From Candidatus Obscuribacterales bacterium (lineage in GTDB: Bacteria; Cyanobacteriota; Vampirovibrionia; Obscuribacterales; Obscuribacteraceae): a stretch of DNA of 64,000 nucleotides. The notes beneath the pieces are model-generated. The model did no database searches, was not told where the DNA came from, and saw only the letters and a program-made list of their open reading frames with translations. Positions 45,254 through 54,908 of the stretch are shown here, piece by piece. The first letter of the stretch is position 1. The number at the start of each line of letters is the position of its first letter. Location of the stretch: positions 62,001 to 126,000 of the forward strand of contig JARLHI010000054.1 in the NCBI GenBank assembly GCA_031292355.1. Direction: 5' to 3'. Made by a program: the position numbers and the translations under genes.

Positions 45254-46099
45254 TTGTCGCAAGTTGTGTCAGATCAAACCCCGGTTGAACAAATCGAACA
45301 AGTCCTCAAAATTGAAAAAGAAGCGCACATTACCTGGCTAAAAATCAATCGACCGAAGGTGATGAACTGCCTCAATCGTCCTGTTCTTCACGCTATTATC
45401 GAAGCTTGCAAACAACTGAACGAAGACAAAGAAACGCGTGTCGTCGGCTTGATTGGCTCTGGGCTGAAAACATTTTGCGCTGGTGCCGATTTAACTGAGC
45501 GCAAAGGAATGTCGCAGGCAGAAGCTATCGACTATATCTCTTTGATTCAACGTGCCATGCGCGCAATCGAGACTCTTCCTCAAGTTGTTATTGGCGCTAT
45601 CAACGGCTCGGCTTTTGGTGGTGGAACAGAACTCGTTTTATGCTGCGATCTACGAGTAATGGTCCAAGACGCTTCTTTGCGTTTAACTGAAGTCAAACTT
45701 GGTATCATCCCTGGTGCCGGTGGCACTCAAAGACTCCCCCGCCTGATTGGTCTATCTAAAGCCAAAGAGCTGATTTTGACCGCGGCCCCGCTAACTGCTC
45801 AGAAAGGCTTAGAATTAGGCCTAATTCATCGAGTGGTCGAGGAAATGCCTTCTGAAGGCTCAGATTTTCATGAACCTTTGCTCACCGAAGTTAGCAATTG
45901 GGCCAAGGAAATCTCAACAGCGGCCCCCCTTTCTCTAAAACAGGCCAAGTTCGCCATCGATCAAGGGTACGATCGAGACATAGAGGCCGGACTCGCTCTT
46001 GAAACAAAAGCTTATTTGCAACTTTTGAACACGAAGGATAGGCTAGAAGGGTTAGCCGCCTTCGCCGAAAAAAGGTCACCTATCTATCGTGGTGAGTAG
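45254..46099 (+). CDS. Enoyl-CoA hydratase, probable methylglutaconyl-CoA hydratase
   Basis: 281 residues from a TTG with GGAGA nine bases ahead. Crotonase fold: FCAGADLTERKGMSQAEAID (oxyanion loop), AINGSAFGGGTELVLCCDLR, and LGIIPGAGGTQRLPRLIGLS with the catalytic Glu region. In the YngF position of a leucine-degradation cluster the likely reaction is hydration of 3-methylglutaconyl-CoA to HMG-CoA, feeding the lyase encoded just before. Overlaps mobA by 11 bases. Confidence 0.87.
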   Translation: MSQVVSDQTPVEQIEQVLKIEKEAHITWLKINRPKVMNCLNRPVLHAIIEACKQLNEDKETRVVGLIGSGLKTFCAGADLTERKGMSQAEAIDYISLIQRAMRAIETLPQVVIGAINGSAFGGGTELVLCCDLRVMVQDASLRLTEVKLGIIPGAGGTQRLPRLIGLSKAKELILTAAPLTAQKGLELGLIHRVVEEMPSEGSDFHEPLLTEVSNWAKEISTAAPLSLKQAKFAIDQGYDRDIEAGLALETKAYLQLLNTKDRLEGLAAFAEKRSPIYRGE

Positions 46100-46775
46100 T
46101 CACAGCCATATCATCGAAACAGAAACCAGAGAGACTCTGCCTTTACCGGTAACGTGTCTGGTTTTGTGCGGTGGAAAAAGCCGACGCATGGGCAGAGCCA
46201 AGGCTTTCCTACCCTTTAAGGGCGGCTCGATGGTTGAACATGTCCTTTCCACGGTCAAAGACCTGTTCAGCGAAGTTCTAATCGTCGCAAACGAACCCGA
46301 AGCCTACGAAAATCTCGACGTCGATGTCGTCAAAGACATTTTGCCCTACCGCGGACCATTGGGCGGCATACTCTCAGGACTGCTCGTTGCAAGCAATCCT
46401 CACGTTTTCGTCATCGCCTGCGACATGCCGCTCGTACAAAAAAAACTAGTGCGCGAAATCGCCTCCAAGCGCCACGGCAACGACGTCGTCGTGCTTTCTC
46501 ACAGACAAGGCGTCGAACCACTGCTTGGCGTTTATTCTAAAAATTGCATCAAGCCTCTCGAAGAAACTTTGTTCTCAGACAATTTGAGCGTGCAAGACTT
46601 TATTGGTGGGCTGAAAGCACAAACCTATTTCTACAACCCCGAAAGTCCAGACGAAAATTCACTGCCGCAATTCTTCAACGTCAATACCCCGCAGGATTAC
46701 TCGCGCGTGATCACAGGCGTGCAGCCAGACGTTCGACAATTTGTGCAACGCAATCCAATTAGCCCCTTTGCATAG
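46089..46775 (+). CDS. mobA: Molybdenum cofactor guanylyltransferase
   Basis: Links GMP to molybdopterin to give the bis-MGD cofactor precursor. 228 residues; GTG start overlapping the previous gene by 11 bases (a GTG one codon later is equally possible). Marks: CLVLCGGKSRRMGRAKAFLP, PYRGPLGGILSGL, VIACDMPLV, EPLLGVYSKNC and FFNVNTPQDY. No other Mo-cofactor gene is in the window, and the neighbours give no hint of its target enzyme. Confidence 0.9.
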   Translation: MVSSHSHIIETETRETLPLPVTCLVLCGGKSRRMGRAKAFLPFKGGSMVEHVLSTVKDLFSEVLIVANEPEAYENLDVDVVKDILPYRGPLGGILSGLLVASNPHVFVIACDMPLVQKKLVREIASKRHGNDVVVLSHRQGVEPLLGVYSKNCIKPLEETLFSDNLSVQDFIGGLKAQTYFYNPESPDENSLPQFFNVNTPQDYSRVITGVQPDVRQFVQRNPISPFA

Positions 46776-46811
46776 TTCGACAACGATTACCTAAGCACAC
46801 GTTGTCCTTAG

Positions 46812-47690
46812 TCAATTGCATTTTTGCCTTCCGCTAAGGAATGTGATCAAAGCTGACTTATACTCTGATGTTGGCGGGTAATAAAGCAGATGTCCGCGAC
46901 CCGGAATCTCAACAAGGCTGCATGTGTGGCAAAGTCTAGATAGCTCAATTGCCTCCGATGGCGGAATGGTTAAATCCTGAGGTCCATAAAGAATCAAAAC
47001 AGGGTTTTGAAAATCCTTCAGCGCCGTGCGATTATCTATATCCACGTATGGAAACCAGCTTGCCGGATAGAGATTCAACCAGGGCAGTTTGGACTTTGCC
47101 AATCTCATCAACGAGCAAAATGGCGATAACAAAATGACAGAATTGCATCCGCGATGAGAGGCAATGTGACACGCAACGCCAGACCCGATAGACTCGCCAA
47201 CAACCACAATCGACTTAGGATCCACCTTCAGGTCGTTCACTAGGTAGTCGTACACCGAGTCTCCATCCTGCAAAATTTGATCGAGCGAGGTCTTACCAGT
47301 GCTCGTTCCGTAGCCAGCATAATCGTACTCCAACAAAGATACGTGATAAGGCAAAAAGCTCTCAATGAGCAGCTTTCGATCAGCCATCGCCCCTCCGTTT
47401 CCTTGAGAGACCAACAGCGTCTTTTTGGCCTCGGCAACCCGGAAATACCAGGCATTTAGCCGAGCCCCCGATTTCGTCGTGATCGTCAAGTTTTGCTTTG
47501 GCACTCCGGCAATCGAAGTAATTGTCGGGTCTCCGCCTGTCATCCACGGCTTAAATAGCAGCGAGTCATACCAGGGCTTAGCAATTGGTGGCGACGCTAG
47601 CGCCCACAGAACCAGCATTTGGATTGAAAGCCAAAGGGCATTATGCTGGTTTAAATACCGGTGTTTCATTAACCGATTATGGTGCAACAT
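46812..47690 (-). CDS. Membrane-anchored alpha/beta hydrolase
   Basis: 292 residues from the ATG at 47690, where GGAAG precedes by six bases; the frame stays open to 47795 but without a ribosome site. A hydrophobic stretch near the N-terminus (LWLSIQMLVLWALASPP) looks like a signal anchor. The hydrolase fold follows: LLVSQGNGGAMADRKLLIES, YDYAGYGTSTGKT, VVVGESIGSGVACHIASHRG (nucleophile Ser), ILYGPQDLTIPP (Asp) and PGRGHLLYY (His). Resembles the ABHD12/BEM46-like group. Convergent with mobA. Confidence 0.78.
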   Translation of the reverse strand: MLHHNRLMKHRYLNQHNALWLSIQMLVLWALASPPIAKPWYDSLLFKPWMTGGDPTITSIAGVPKQNLTITTKSGARLNAWYFRVAEAKKTLLVSQGNGGAMADRKLLIESFLPYHVSLLEYDYAGYGTSTGKTSLDQILQDGDSVYDYLVNDLKVDPKSIVVVGESIGSGVACHIASHRGCNSVILLSPFCSLMRLAKSKLPWLNLYPASWFPYVDIDNRTALKDFQNPVLILYGPQDLTIPPSEAIELSRLCHTCSLVEIPGRGHLLYYPPTSEYKSALITFLSGRQKCN

Positions 47691-47968
47691 CCAACTTCCG
47701 TCTAGGGACAGGGCAGTAATGCGTCCGAATGTCGACATCCGCATCCACCCAGCTCGACCAATGCCACCGCATGCAATACCAGTATCCATGCGCATGTGCT
47801 GCAGATACCACGAGCCGGTCGGACATATTTGGTGACCTATAGGAACCTGCTTAAATTATTACATTCAGCAAAAAATCCACTGCGCGATTATCCCTAAGAA
47901 CTCCTACTTAATGAAGCCGATCATATACTCTGCTACAGTTCTACATCCTGTTTCAGAGGAGAGCGAAT

Positions 47969-48355
47969 ATGAGCACCAAAGTCGAAGTGAAGAACACCTT
48001 CTGTTGGATCGATGTTCCGGTCACTGACTTAGAAAGGGCAATCAAATTTTATACGGCCATATTGGGTCAAACAGTCCAAAAAATTGCCGAACATGGTTTT
48101 GAATTCGGTCTTTTGCCCCACGAAGAGAACAACGTTTCTGGATGCTTAACTGTTATGCCTGACAGAAAGCCATCAAAAGACGGTCCGCTTGTCTATCTAA
48201 ACGTTGATGGTCGCCTCGATAAAGCAATCGCCGAAGTGAAAGAGCACGGCGGAGAAGTCATCAAGGCCAAAGAACCAATCGGCCCCTACGGATTCAGAGC
48301 CGTAATTGTTGATACCGAAGGCAACGCCATCGCGCTACATGCAAAGAATGCCTAA
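47969..48355 (+). CDS. VOC-family protein (glyoxalase/bleomycin-resistance fold)
   Basis: 128 residues with AGAGGAGA ahead of the ATG. Paired beta-alpha-beta-beta-beta modules: WIDVPVTDLERAIKFYTAIL at the start and VYLNVDGRLDKAIAEVKEHG, PIGPYGFRAVIVDTEGNAIA in the second half. The last Glu position typical of the metal site is replaced (ALHAK). The substrate is unknown; such proteins range from lyases to binding proteins. A strong hairpin terminator follows. Confidence 0.85.
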   Translation: MSTKVEVKNTFCWIDVPVTDLERAIKFYTAILGQTVQKIAEHGFEFGLLPHEENNVSGCLTVMPDRKPSKDGPLVYLNVDGRLDKAIAEVKEHGGEVIKAKEPIGPYGFRAVIVDTEGNAIALHAKNA

Positions 48356-48384
48356 GCTCAACTGATTTCCGTTTTAAGCGTTAT

Positions 48385-48436
48385 AACAGTGTCCGTTCTG
48401 ATGACCAAGTCATCATGAACGGATACTGTTTTACTT
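48385..48436 (+). terminator. Terminator after the VOC gene
   Basis: AACAGTGTCCGTTC.GATGAC, loop CAA, then GTCATC..GAACGGATACTGTT followed by TTACTTT. The stem is about 20 pairs with small mismatches, the longest hairpin in the window. Confidence 0.85.
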
Positions 48437-48621
48437 TCATCGTGATTTCAATGTAGTTGAAAATTTACCTGGCAGAAAAGGCTTTAGTTTTGCAGCCACA
48501 TGCCTGTCCAGCGCAAAGCATGATTGTCCAACAATAAATAAACCAAGCAAACTCATTAGACGAGTTAGAAATCGCATATTATATTCATAGCGCACTAACT
48601 GGTTTTTGACGAAATTAAAGC

Positions 48622-50340
48622 ATGATCTCCTCAATCTATCATCTAAGGCAATTCAAATGGCTTTGCTCACTCCTTGTAAGTCTGACTATTGGGCTGAGTC
48701 ATGCGCAAGCGGGGCTTAGTGCAACCTTTCCCCAACTCCGAGACGTCATCATCGATTCGCATGGGCACGAAGTGGTGCACGGTGACTTTTCTGCCATTCG
48801 ATACAAGGGTGCTGGACTGTTCCTTGCTGCCGAGTTCTATTACTCTTGTGACTGGCATCGTGAGAAAAGTCATCTGCTCACTAGAGACGGAAAAGAAATT
48901 CGCCCCAAGGTGCCTCAAGGAACTGTTTTCACTGACATTTACTTTCCGTCAGGTGCACCCGAAAAGGACATTGACAGTGCCGAAGCACTCCCTCCAAATT
49001 CCGTCATAGAGATTCATACAGAAAAGGGGGTTGGACTAGCGAATATGGCTGGCGATATTATCTTGGAACCAAAATACAGGCAAATCGGTGGCTGTTGGGA
49101 TGGGATTTTTACCTTTTACGATGATAAAAAATGGGATGCCTTTGACCCACAAGGAAAGAGCAATCAAGCAGATTCGATCTACGTTAAGATGTTTCGCGCC
49201 AATGTTTCACACGGAAAGCTCTGTGCAGGTAGGATCGCTTTTTCCGAAGGCGCAGATGGTCCTAAGAAGCTGTGGGGATACTATGATAGCGAAGGAAAAG
49301 TCTGCATTGCTCCGAGTTTTTCCAAAGCTTCGGATTTTACGGAAGATGGTTTTGCACGCGTTTGGTTGCCGTATAACGATGGACGTACACGGCGATGCGT
49401 CTTAATCGATCGGTCTGGAAAAACTATATCTGCGAATGAATATGAGGACATTTCTGAATATCGCGGCGGTTGCGCCGTCGTCGCAATTAGGTCTAAAGAT
49501 GATGCGGTGCGCAAGGGACTTATCGACAAGAAACAACACTATGTTCTCCAGCCTGAATGGGAGAAGCTCGACTATCTATCAGATAACAAATACGCAGCGC
49601 AATCTAGAGCGGGCAAAGCATTAAACGTGATCGATACCAATGGCAAAGTTTTATTCGAAATTCCACATAGCACAACGATTGCAACAGAAACGGAAGGTCT
49701 GGTTGCGTGTCTATATTCAGCGTATCTAAATGACGAAAAAGTCTCTCGAGCGCACAGTTTCATGAAAGTATTCGACTCACAGGGAAAGGTCGTTTCCAAC
49801 CAGTCGCAAACGGAAGAGCTTGCAGTCAGTGACGGGATGATTCTTTGTACTCCCGACCCTAACATCTTCCTTAAAGAAAGGCGTTGGACTATCATCTCGA
49901 AATCCGGAGTCACCGCTGACGGTATCATTGCGTGTCGTATTCAACCTACTACCAATGATAGATTGATTAAGACATATATTTACAAGAAATTTTCTCCCGA
50001 GATCTGGAAAAATATTGAGCATGATCGCCCCGCTGAATTTGCGAATTTTCTTCGCGAATTTGATTTTATCGGCATGCCGCGACCACGAGTCGAGCAGCTG
50101 TTAGGACCTCCAGATTTTAAAACCTGCTATCGAACCGCTAGCGACTGTACAAGTATGAATTGGATTGAAGTGCAATATAAAGACGGTCTGGTGACTGGCT
50201 GGCGTCGAGTCTACAGGGACTTTACTCGGACGGAATTTAATAAACCCTGGGTCACTGTGAATGTTACTTATGACTTTTCGTGGGCGGAGGTATACTCTTT
50301 TTCCGCCCGCAACGAGCCAAGGTTTGTGCTCAAAGAATAA
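48622..50340 (+). CDS. Exported WG-repeat protein with SmpA-like end
   Basis: 572 residues. Signal peptide (LVSLTIGLSHAQAG). Several WG-type repeats of about 45 residues: KGVGLANMAGDIILEPKYRQ, KLWGYYDSEGKVCIAPSFSK, RCVLIDRSGKTISANEYEDI and RKGLIDKKQHYVLQPEWEKL. These beta repeats serve as binding surfaces. The last ~100 residues (FDFIGMPRPRVEQLLGPPDF) recall the BamE/SmpA fold. Likely a periplasmic or surface binding protein. The 3' end overlaps the convergent reductase gene by 11 bases. Confidence 0.78.
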   Translation: MISSIYHLRQFKWLCSLLVSLTIGLSHAQAGLSATFPQLRDVIIDSHGHEVVHGDFSAIRYKGAGLFLAAEFYYSCDWHREKSHLLTRDGKEIRPKVPQGTVFTDIYFPSGAPEKDIDSAEALPPNSVIEIHTEKGVGLANMAGDIILEPKYRQIGGCWDGIFTFYDDKKWDAFDPQGKSNQADSIYVKMFRANVSHGKLCAGRIAFSEGADGPKKLWGYYDSEGKVCIAPSFSKASDFTEDGFARVWLPYNDGRTRRCVLIDRSGKTISANEYEDISEYRGGCAVVAIRSKDDAVRKGLIDKKQHYVLQPEWEKLDYLSDNKYAAQSRAGKALNVIDTNGKVLFEIPHSTTIATETEGLVACLYSAYLNDEKVSRAHSFMKVFDSQGKVVSNQSQTEELAVSDGMILCTPDPNIFLKERRWTIISKSGVTADGIIACRIQPTTNDRLIKTYIYKKFSPEIWKNIEHDRPAEFANFLREFDFIGMPRPRVEQLLGPPDFKTCYRTASDCTSMNWIEVQYKDGLVTGWRRVYRDFTRTEFNKPWVTVNVTYDFSWAEVYSFSARNEPRFVLKE

Positions 50341-50917
50341 AGCTATGAACCACCGAATGAACGTCTGGCACTCGCCTATAGCGAAGGTAAACGATGCGAG
50401 ATCCAAAGGTCCTCGTCTCAACCAACTCAACGTTGATTTTTCCATCGAGTGGCGGAAAGTAGGGCGTGCCGCCGCCAAGGACCACCGGGCTTACGAACAG
50501 TCGCCACTCGTCTATCAGCTCCATACATGACCGAGCGAGGCCGGCGCCGCCGACGGCAATGTCTTTTCCGGGCAATTTCTTGAGCCTGGAGATCTCATCG
50601 GCTACGCCATCTCTGACCAGTTTAGTGTTGCCTACCACATTATCCAGGGTCGTAGAGAACACCAACTTAGGCAGGGACTTCCAGGTCTGGGCGAACTTGA
50701 GGTGGTCTGCGGTAAGAGAACTTTCTTCGACGGTTTCCCAGTAGAGCATCGTTTCGTAGAGCCGACGTCCGCAGAGTTGCACATCAGTCTCCTCGACCCT
50801 CTGGGTGTGGAAGCGAAAGAGTTCATCGTCCGGACCGCTCCAGTCGATCGCGCCATCCCGGTCAGCGATATAGCCGTCTATCGACACAGTCATCGCGTAG
50901 ATTACTTGTCGCATCAC
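50330..50917 (-). CDS. Dihydrofolate reductase-family (RibD C-terminal-like) protein
   Basis: 195 residues. Marks: VIYAMTVSIDGYIADRDGAI, VQLCGRRLYETMLYWETVEE, KLVFSTTLDNV, KDIAVGGAGLARSCMELIDE and VSPVVLGGGTPYFPPL, the NADPH-binding pattern of RibD-C/YyaP-type reductases. Substrate unknown. Its base composition looks richer in G+C than the flanking genes, suggesting recent transfer. GGAG lies before the ATG (about 6 bases). Confidence 0.85.
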   Translation of the reverse strand: MMRQVIYAMTVSIDGYIADRDGAIDWSGPDDELFRFHTQRVEETDVQLCGRRLYETMLYWETVEESSLTADHLKFAQTWKSLPKLVFSTTLDNVVGNTKLVRDGVADEISRLKKLPGKDIAVGGAGLARSCMELIDEWRLFVSPVVLGGGTPYFPPLDGKINVELVETRTFGSRIVYLRYRRVPDVHSVVHSFIL

Positions 50918-50986
50918 GATTCTCCTTTTGATATGAGATTAGGACCGCATCGGGGAAATAGCCTGACGCTCAAAGCAGACAAAGCC

Positions 50987-51433
50987 TCACTGCGGTCCAT
51001 GCGGAATTTCTTTGATCGGAGGTCGGAAATCAGCGAAACCGATTTCAACAACTTCAACCGGTGCCATTTGCTGCATACACATCCACTCGGAACCGCCTCG
51101 TAATTTGAAGTCTTTTCGAGCGAACACATGCACAAAACCTTTCGTCGAATCATTGAGTTGCGCGAGCGTCTCCTTGGAAGCGCCGAAGACGACCTGCTCG
51201 TTTTCGTAACGACAGCTTGAGCTATGCCCAAGTGGACAACTCTGACGGTTGATTAGAGCCATAAAAATGGCGTAGTCAATCGATTGGCTTGCAAATATAG
51301 CTGGCTCACCATCAGCTACACCGACGCCATTGACAAAGTTGTAAGCCTGTCGCGGTTCCAGTTACTCGAGTCGCAGCCCAGAACCATGAAACACATATTG
51401 GTCTTCTTTTTCCAGTTCGATTAATCTACTCAT
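50987..51433 (-). pseudogene. Gene inactivated by a single nonsense codon
   Basis: From the ATG at 51433 the frame reads MSRLIELEKEDQYVFHGSGL, RLE, then TAA (51362-51364), then in the same frame LEPRQAYNFVNGVGVADGEP, AIFASQSIDYAIFMALINRQ and on to FVHVFARKDFKLRGGSEWMC near the end (stop at 50987). YVFHGS...LEPRQA...DGxPAIFAS is a recognisable but unnamed family layout. Only one base separates it from an intact 148-residue gene, so decay is recent, or the sequence has an error. Confidence 0.7.
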
Positions 51434-51579
51434 CGTATTCCGTTAATCTTATTCCGTTAAATGACGTGGCAATATATCTTAGCGCCCATCCACTAAAACC
51501 AATAGCCCTCACGATCCTTCCCATTCCCGCTCCCAACCCCCTGTGGTTATTGGTCTTAGATATAAAGAATGCCGAAAAT

Positions 51580-51660
51580 CGGAAGACAGAATAACGGAAG
51601 ACAGAATAACGGAAGACAGATTGACAGAAGACAGATTGACGGAAGACGGAATAGCGGAAT
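51580..51660 (+). repeat. 15-bp tandem repeat, five units plus a partial
   Basis: Units from 51580: CGGAAGACAGAATAA (twice), CGGAAGACAGATTGA, CAGAAGACAGATTGA, CGGAAGACGGAATAG, then a broken copy. On the minus strand it could encode repeated YSVFR, but no ribosome site or family supports a gene. Two more TAACGGAATA(A/C)GAT units lie at 51433-51465 in the opposite strand. The gap 51434-51798 holds nothing else. Confidence 0.9.
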
Positions 51661-51798
51661 AAGTTGCGCTCTGCGTTGTCTCCACTTTCGACCACCAGAC
51701 CAATTCCACCATCACGAAAAAAGCAGCCGAGCAAACTATGGAAATTCGCCCGACTGCATTTATATTCAGTTTTTAGAGTCTCAGAATCAGCGAAGCTA

Positions 51799-54645
51799 TT
51801 ACAGCCCAGCTCCTAAACCTCCGAAGTTGTTAATCATAAATGTCCCCAACAAATGAACAGCTGTCGGCACTGCGAACAAGATGAGCACCGCCTTAATCAT
51901 CATGCCTCGCGTTCGCGTTTTCTGACGCCGAAGAAAGAGCGCCGCGATAACTATTGAGAAAACAATCGACGCGAGGGTCGCTAAACGAGCGGTATCACGG
52001 ACAGCATCGTAACCATAGTCAGACAGCATTCCAACCTCGTTGGCTTGTCCAAACGCAGGATCTACCGCAGCCCCAACCAGTCCCCCGTGCCTTGCGGGTG
52101 GATTCACTAAAACTGCAAATTCGGGCAATTTGAGTCCGCTGTTATCGTACGCTTTGACATTCTCCAAAACCACAGCTCCAGATATCTGGCTGATGATTCG
52201 ATAGTTCGACCCAAGCGCGAGTGCTTCATGCGCTTGCCCACTGGCTAAAAGTCTTGCCACTTCCTCCTTAGCCCACAGACAAGATACCTGAGCTGAAACA
52301 GCTTTGTCTGCAACCAGACTTCCCGGAGGTCTTACGGTGGTGGAAGTCATTTGCACGGCTAAGCCTTTCTTTGGCTTCTCCCAATTCGTAACAAGTGATT
52401 TGATATCAGCGACTGTGGACTTGTGATTGACCTTTTCTGACGCAATAATTCCCGCAACATCGGCAGTTTGAAGTGCTGGCAATATTGCATTTGGACCGTC
52501 TTCGACTTGCATATCATAAACAGAAACGTGATGCACTAAATCAAGTGCCACAGGAACTGGCGCTGCAATCGGTTGTGGTCCATGGATCCAGAGAACGGCA
52601 CCATTTGAAAGTTCGGCGGTATTTTCAAGCGCATCACGAAGCGTAGCCCAATTATTGTGTCCACCAACAAATGACTCCGTTTCTATTCTCTCTTTTGCTT
52701 GTTCTATCGTATTCGAAGGCGACTCGCTAATTGACTCCTTATCAGCATCCTGCTCACCTGTAAAGTACACCGTTGTATTGATGCCAGCTGGAATTACCGC
52801 AAGCGCATTCTTAATATCTTCCACATCACGCTTAAGAGAAGCCGACGTGTCGATAACTATAGCGAGGCGCTTCAGTGAAGGAGTGGTTACTTCTTTGAGT
52901 TGCTCGACGATATATCGCGGTTCGTGCGAATACGAATCTGGTATAACCAGGTTCGCATGCGGAGCTGTTCTGAGCACCGTCAATGAGTTCGCGTTCGCTG
53001 TGTCCTGCTGATTTTTTATCACCCCACTTAACGAATAGCCATCAACCGTTCTTACAACCTCAATACCAGAAATACTGTGCGCGACCGTATCATGAGAGAA
53101 GAAATTAGCTCGTTGTCTTTTTGGCAAGTCAAAGTTACAGCTTAGAAGTTTGGGTAACTCTAGCGAACAGCTTTCGCCATTGACAGTTTCAAGAGGCACC
53201 TTAAAACCAATGCGTATTTTCATTTCGCCGGTGTTTGCCGAAATAGGAAAGCATTGAACAAGAACATGGTCCGCTGTAGGCATAGTCACAAGCAGCGGAT
53301 CCCTTTGTTGGCGCACCACAGCTTGATACGCATCTTTAACGCTTGTGGTCGAAGCAAAAGCTGCCTCGCGAGGTTCACCGTTAATCCATAGTGTCGCACG
53401 CGATACCACAGCATTCTTAGGCAGCCCGATTTCACAACGAGCTTCGTCTGCCGAGGAATTCGCGCTTTTGAAAGTCATTGTCCAATCAACAGAACTTGAA
53501 TATGACGCAGCATCTATATTGCCCGACAGTTGAGACGTGACGAGCGCAAGACCAGGAATTTTCGCTACTGCCTCGGCACTCGCGCCGCTCTGATCCTGCT
53601 TGGAATTCTTTCCACCGCCGTCAGAAAGAATAGACTCACCAGTTGTTTCAAAATAGAGATGTTTATCATCGTCGGAAGCACTGACCAGTCCTCGATTAGG
53701 AATCAACAATTCTGCCAGAGAAAAACCGCTAACCGGATACTTCGACGGACGCAAATCTTGATCGCTTGCTGCCTCTCGCAAAGCGGAAATAGCCTTGCCT
53801 CTATCCTCCTTAGTGGCCACCTTCGCATCATTTATCAGCGACTGCACCCACATTGCGCGAGCCATTGGAGTGAAAACAAACACTGCTGACAGTAAAATTC
53901 CAAGAATCGAAAAAATTGTTGTTATTCGTCGAATAGTCGCATCGGTTTTGTTCCACAAGTCCAAACTCAGACAAACAGCCGCAAACAACAAAAACGGAGA
54001 AGTACAAAGTAACAACATCCAACCGAATTTGCATGCCGAATCACTGTGTCCAGCCAAGATAGTCCTCAAAAAGATGGCGGTCCATGACGCCGACAGACCT
54101 AGCGCAAATCCCGTCATCAGCCCAGTTACACGAGGACGAGCCAGATAACCCTTTCTGATTGCCGACCAACAGAAAAAATTAAAAAGTGGTACCACAAGGA
54201 GAAGTGCTAACTTCCCAATTTCCTCGGCAATGCTTAGGTCGTGCACAGTCGCTATAGCAAATGCACCATAGGCAAGTAGCGCTAGCCCAGGAAGAATTGC
54301 ACCGAATGTGATGACGAAAACACCTTCAAATGGGGCGGTGAACACTCGGTGTTCTGGGTTGCGTTTAAAAAGAAAGCGCTCGGCCATAACATGAATGCCC
54401 ACTACTACCGCAGTCATAGCCGCGAACGTCGACCAAAACATGATTGGTGTCTTACCGAAACAAACAAACGCAGCAATAAAAACGATGGCGCAAGAAAGAT
54501 ACAGTGATGGTTCCTTAAGAATCGGTCTGGTACCACCGTCGAAACCACTTATTTTTGGATGGAAATTATTTTCACCCTCATAGACTTCTGAAAGCAAGGA
54601 CTGGTCAGGCAATTCATCGACTGGGGGTTTATCTATAGTGTTCAT
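51799..54645 (-). CDS. Multi-span membrane protein with VIT and von Willebrand A domains
   Basis: 948 residues. After a soluble start, about seven membrane segments occupy residues 50-270 (LYLSCAIVFIAAFVCFG, FVITFGAILPGLALLAYGAF and others). Residues about 370-520 fit a VIT domain (CEIGLPKNAVVSRATLWING, DAYQAVVRQQRDPLLVTM). A VWA domain starts at about 600 with the MIDAS-like AIVIDTSASLKRDVED. Two more membrane segments close the protein. VIT-VWA proteins with this topology occur in bacteria, some tied to exosortase systems, but I see no sorting tag. Role likely in surface adhesion or protein assembly. Confidence 0.72.
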   Translation of the reverse strand: MNTIDKPPVDELPDQSLLSEVYEGENNFHPKISGFDGGTRPILKEPSLYLSCAIVFIAAFVCFGKTPIMFWSTFAAMTAVVVGIHVMAERFLFKRNPEHRVFTAPFEGVFVITFGAILPGLALLAYGAFAIATVHDLSIAEEIGKLALLLVVPLFNFFCWSAIRKGYLARPRVTGLMTGFALGLSASWTAIFLRTILAGHSDSACKFGWMLLLCTSPFLLFAAVCLSLDLWNKTDATIRRITTIFSILGILLSAVFVFTPMARAMWVQSLINDAKVATKEDRGKAISALREAASDQDLRPSKYPVSGFSLAELLIPNRGLVSASDDDKHLYFETTGESILSDGGGKNSKQDQSGASAEAVAKIPGLALVTSQLSGNIDAASYSSSVDWTMTFKSANSSADEARCEIGLPKNAVVSRATLWINGEPREAAFASTTSVKDAYQAVVRQQRDPLLVTMPTADHVLVQCFPISANTGEMKIRIGFKVPLETVNGESCSLELPKLLSCNFDLPKRQRANFFSHDTVAHSISGIEVVRTVDGYSLSGVIKNQQDTANANSLTVLRTAPHANLVIPDSYSHEPRYIVEQLKEVTTPSLKRLAIVIDTSASLKRDVEDIKNALAVIPAGINTTVYFTGEQDADKESISESPSNTIEQAKERIETESFVGGHNNWATLRDALENTAELSNGAVLWIHGPQPIAAPVPVALDLVHHVSVYDMQVEDGPNAILPALQTADVAGIIASEKVNHKSTVADIKSLVTNWEKPKKGLAVQMTSTTVRPPGSLVADKAVSAQVSCLWAKEEVARLLASGQAHEALALGSNYRIISQISGAVVLENVKAYDNSGLKLPEFAVLVNPPARHGGLVGAAVDPAFGQANEVGMLSDYGYDAVRDTARLATLASIVFSIVIAALFLRRQKTRTRGMMIKAVLILFAVPTAVHLLGTFMINNFGGLGAGL

Positions 54646-54908
54646 GGGGTGACCTCGTCTCTGGAACTAGAAGCGATAATTTTAGGAACGCGAAATTACG
54701 CCGTCGCAAATCGCGACGACAAACTTCAGATGGCAATACAAGACAACACAAAGCCGCTCAAATGAGGTAACTAAGCACCTCTGAGCAATGGCATGTAAAT
54801 TTTTGTTCATGCATTATTGCCTTAGCCAAAACTTATGACAAGTATGCATTTTTGCAATGGGTGGGAAATGCCCCCATCACATTCTGCCAGATATTCAAAA
54901 ACTCAAAG

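Noticed and set aside
48437..48577. 46-codon reverse ORF with a signal-like start (MRFLTRLMSLLGLFIVGQSC)
   Set aside because: No ribosome site, it begins right against the WG-repeat gene's promoter space, and it ends on the VOC terminator. I could not separate it from chance.
51426..51734. Reverse frame with repeated YSVFR peptides
   Set aside because: The 15-bp repeat is a multiple of three, so it gives an open frame by itself. No ribosome site, and the flanks are not coding-like.
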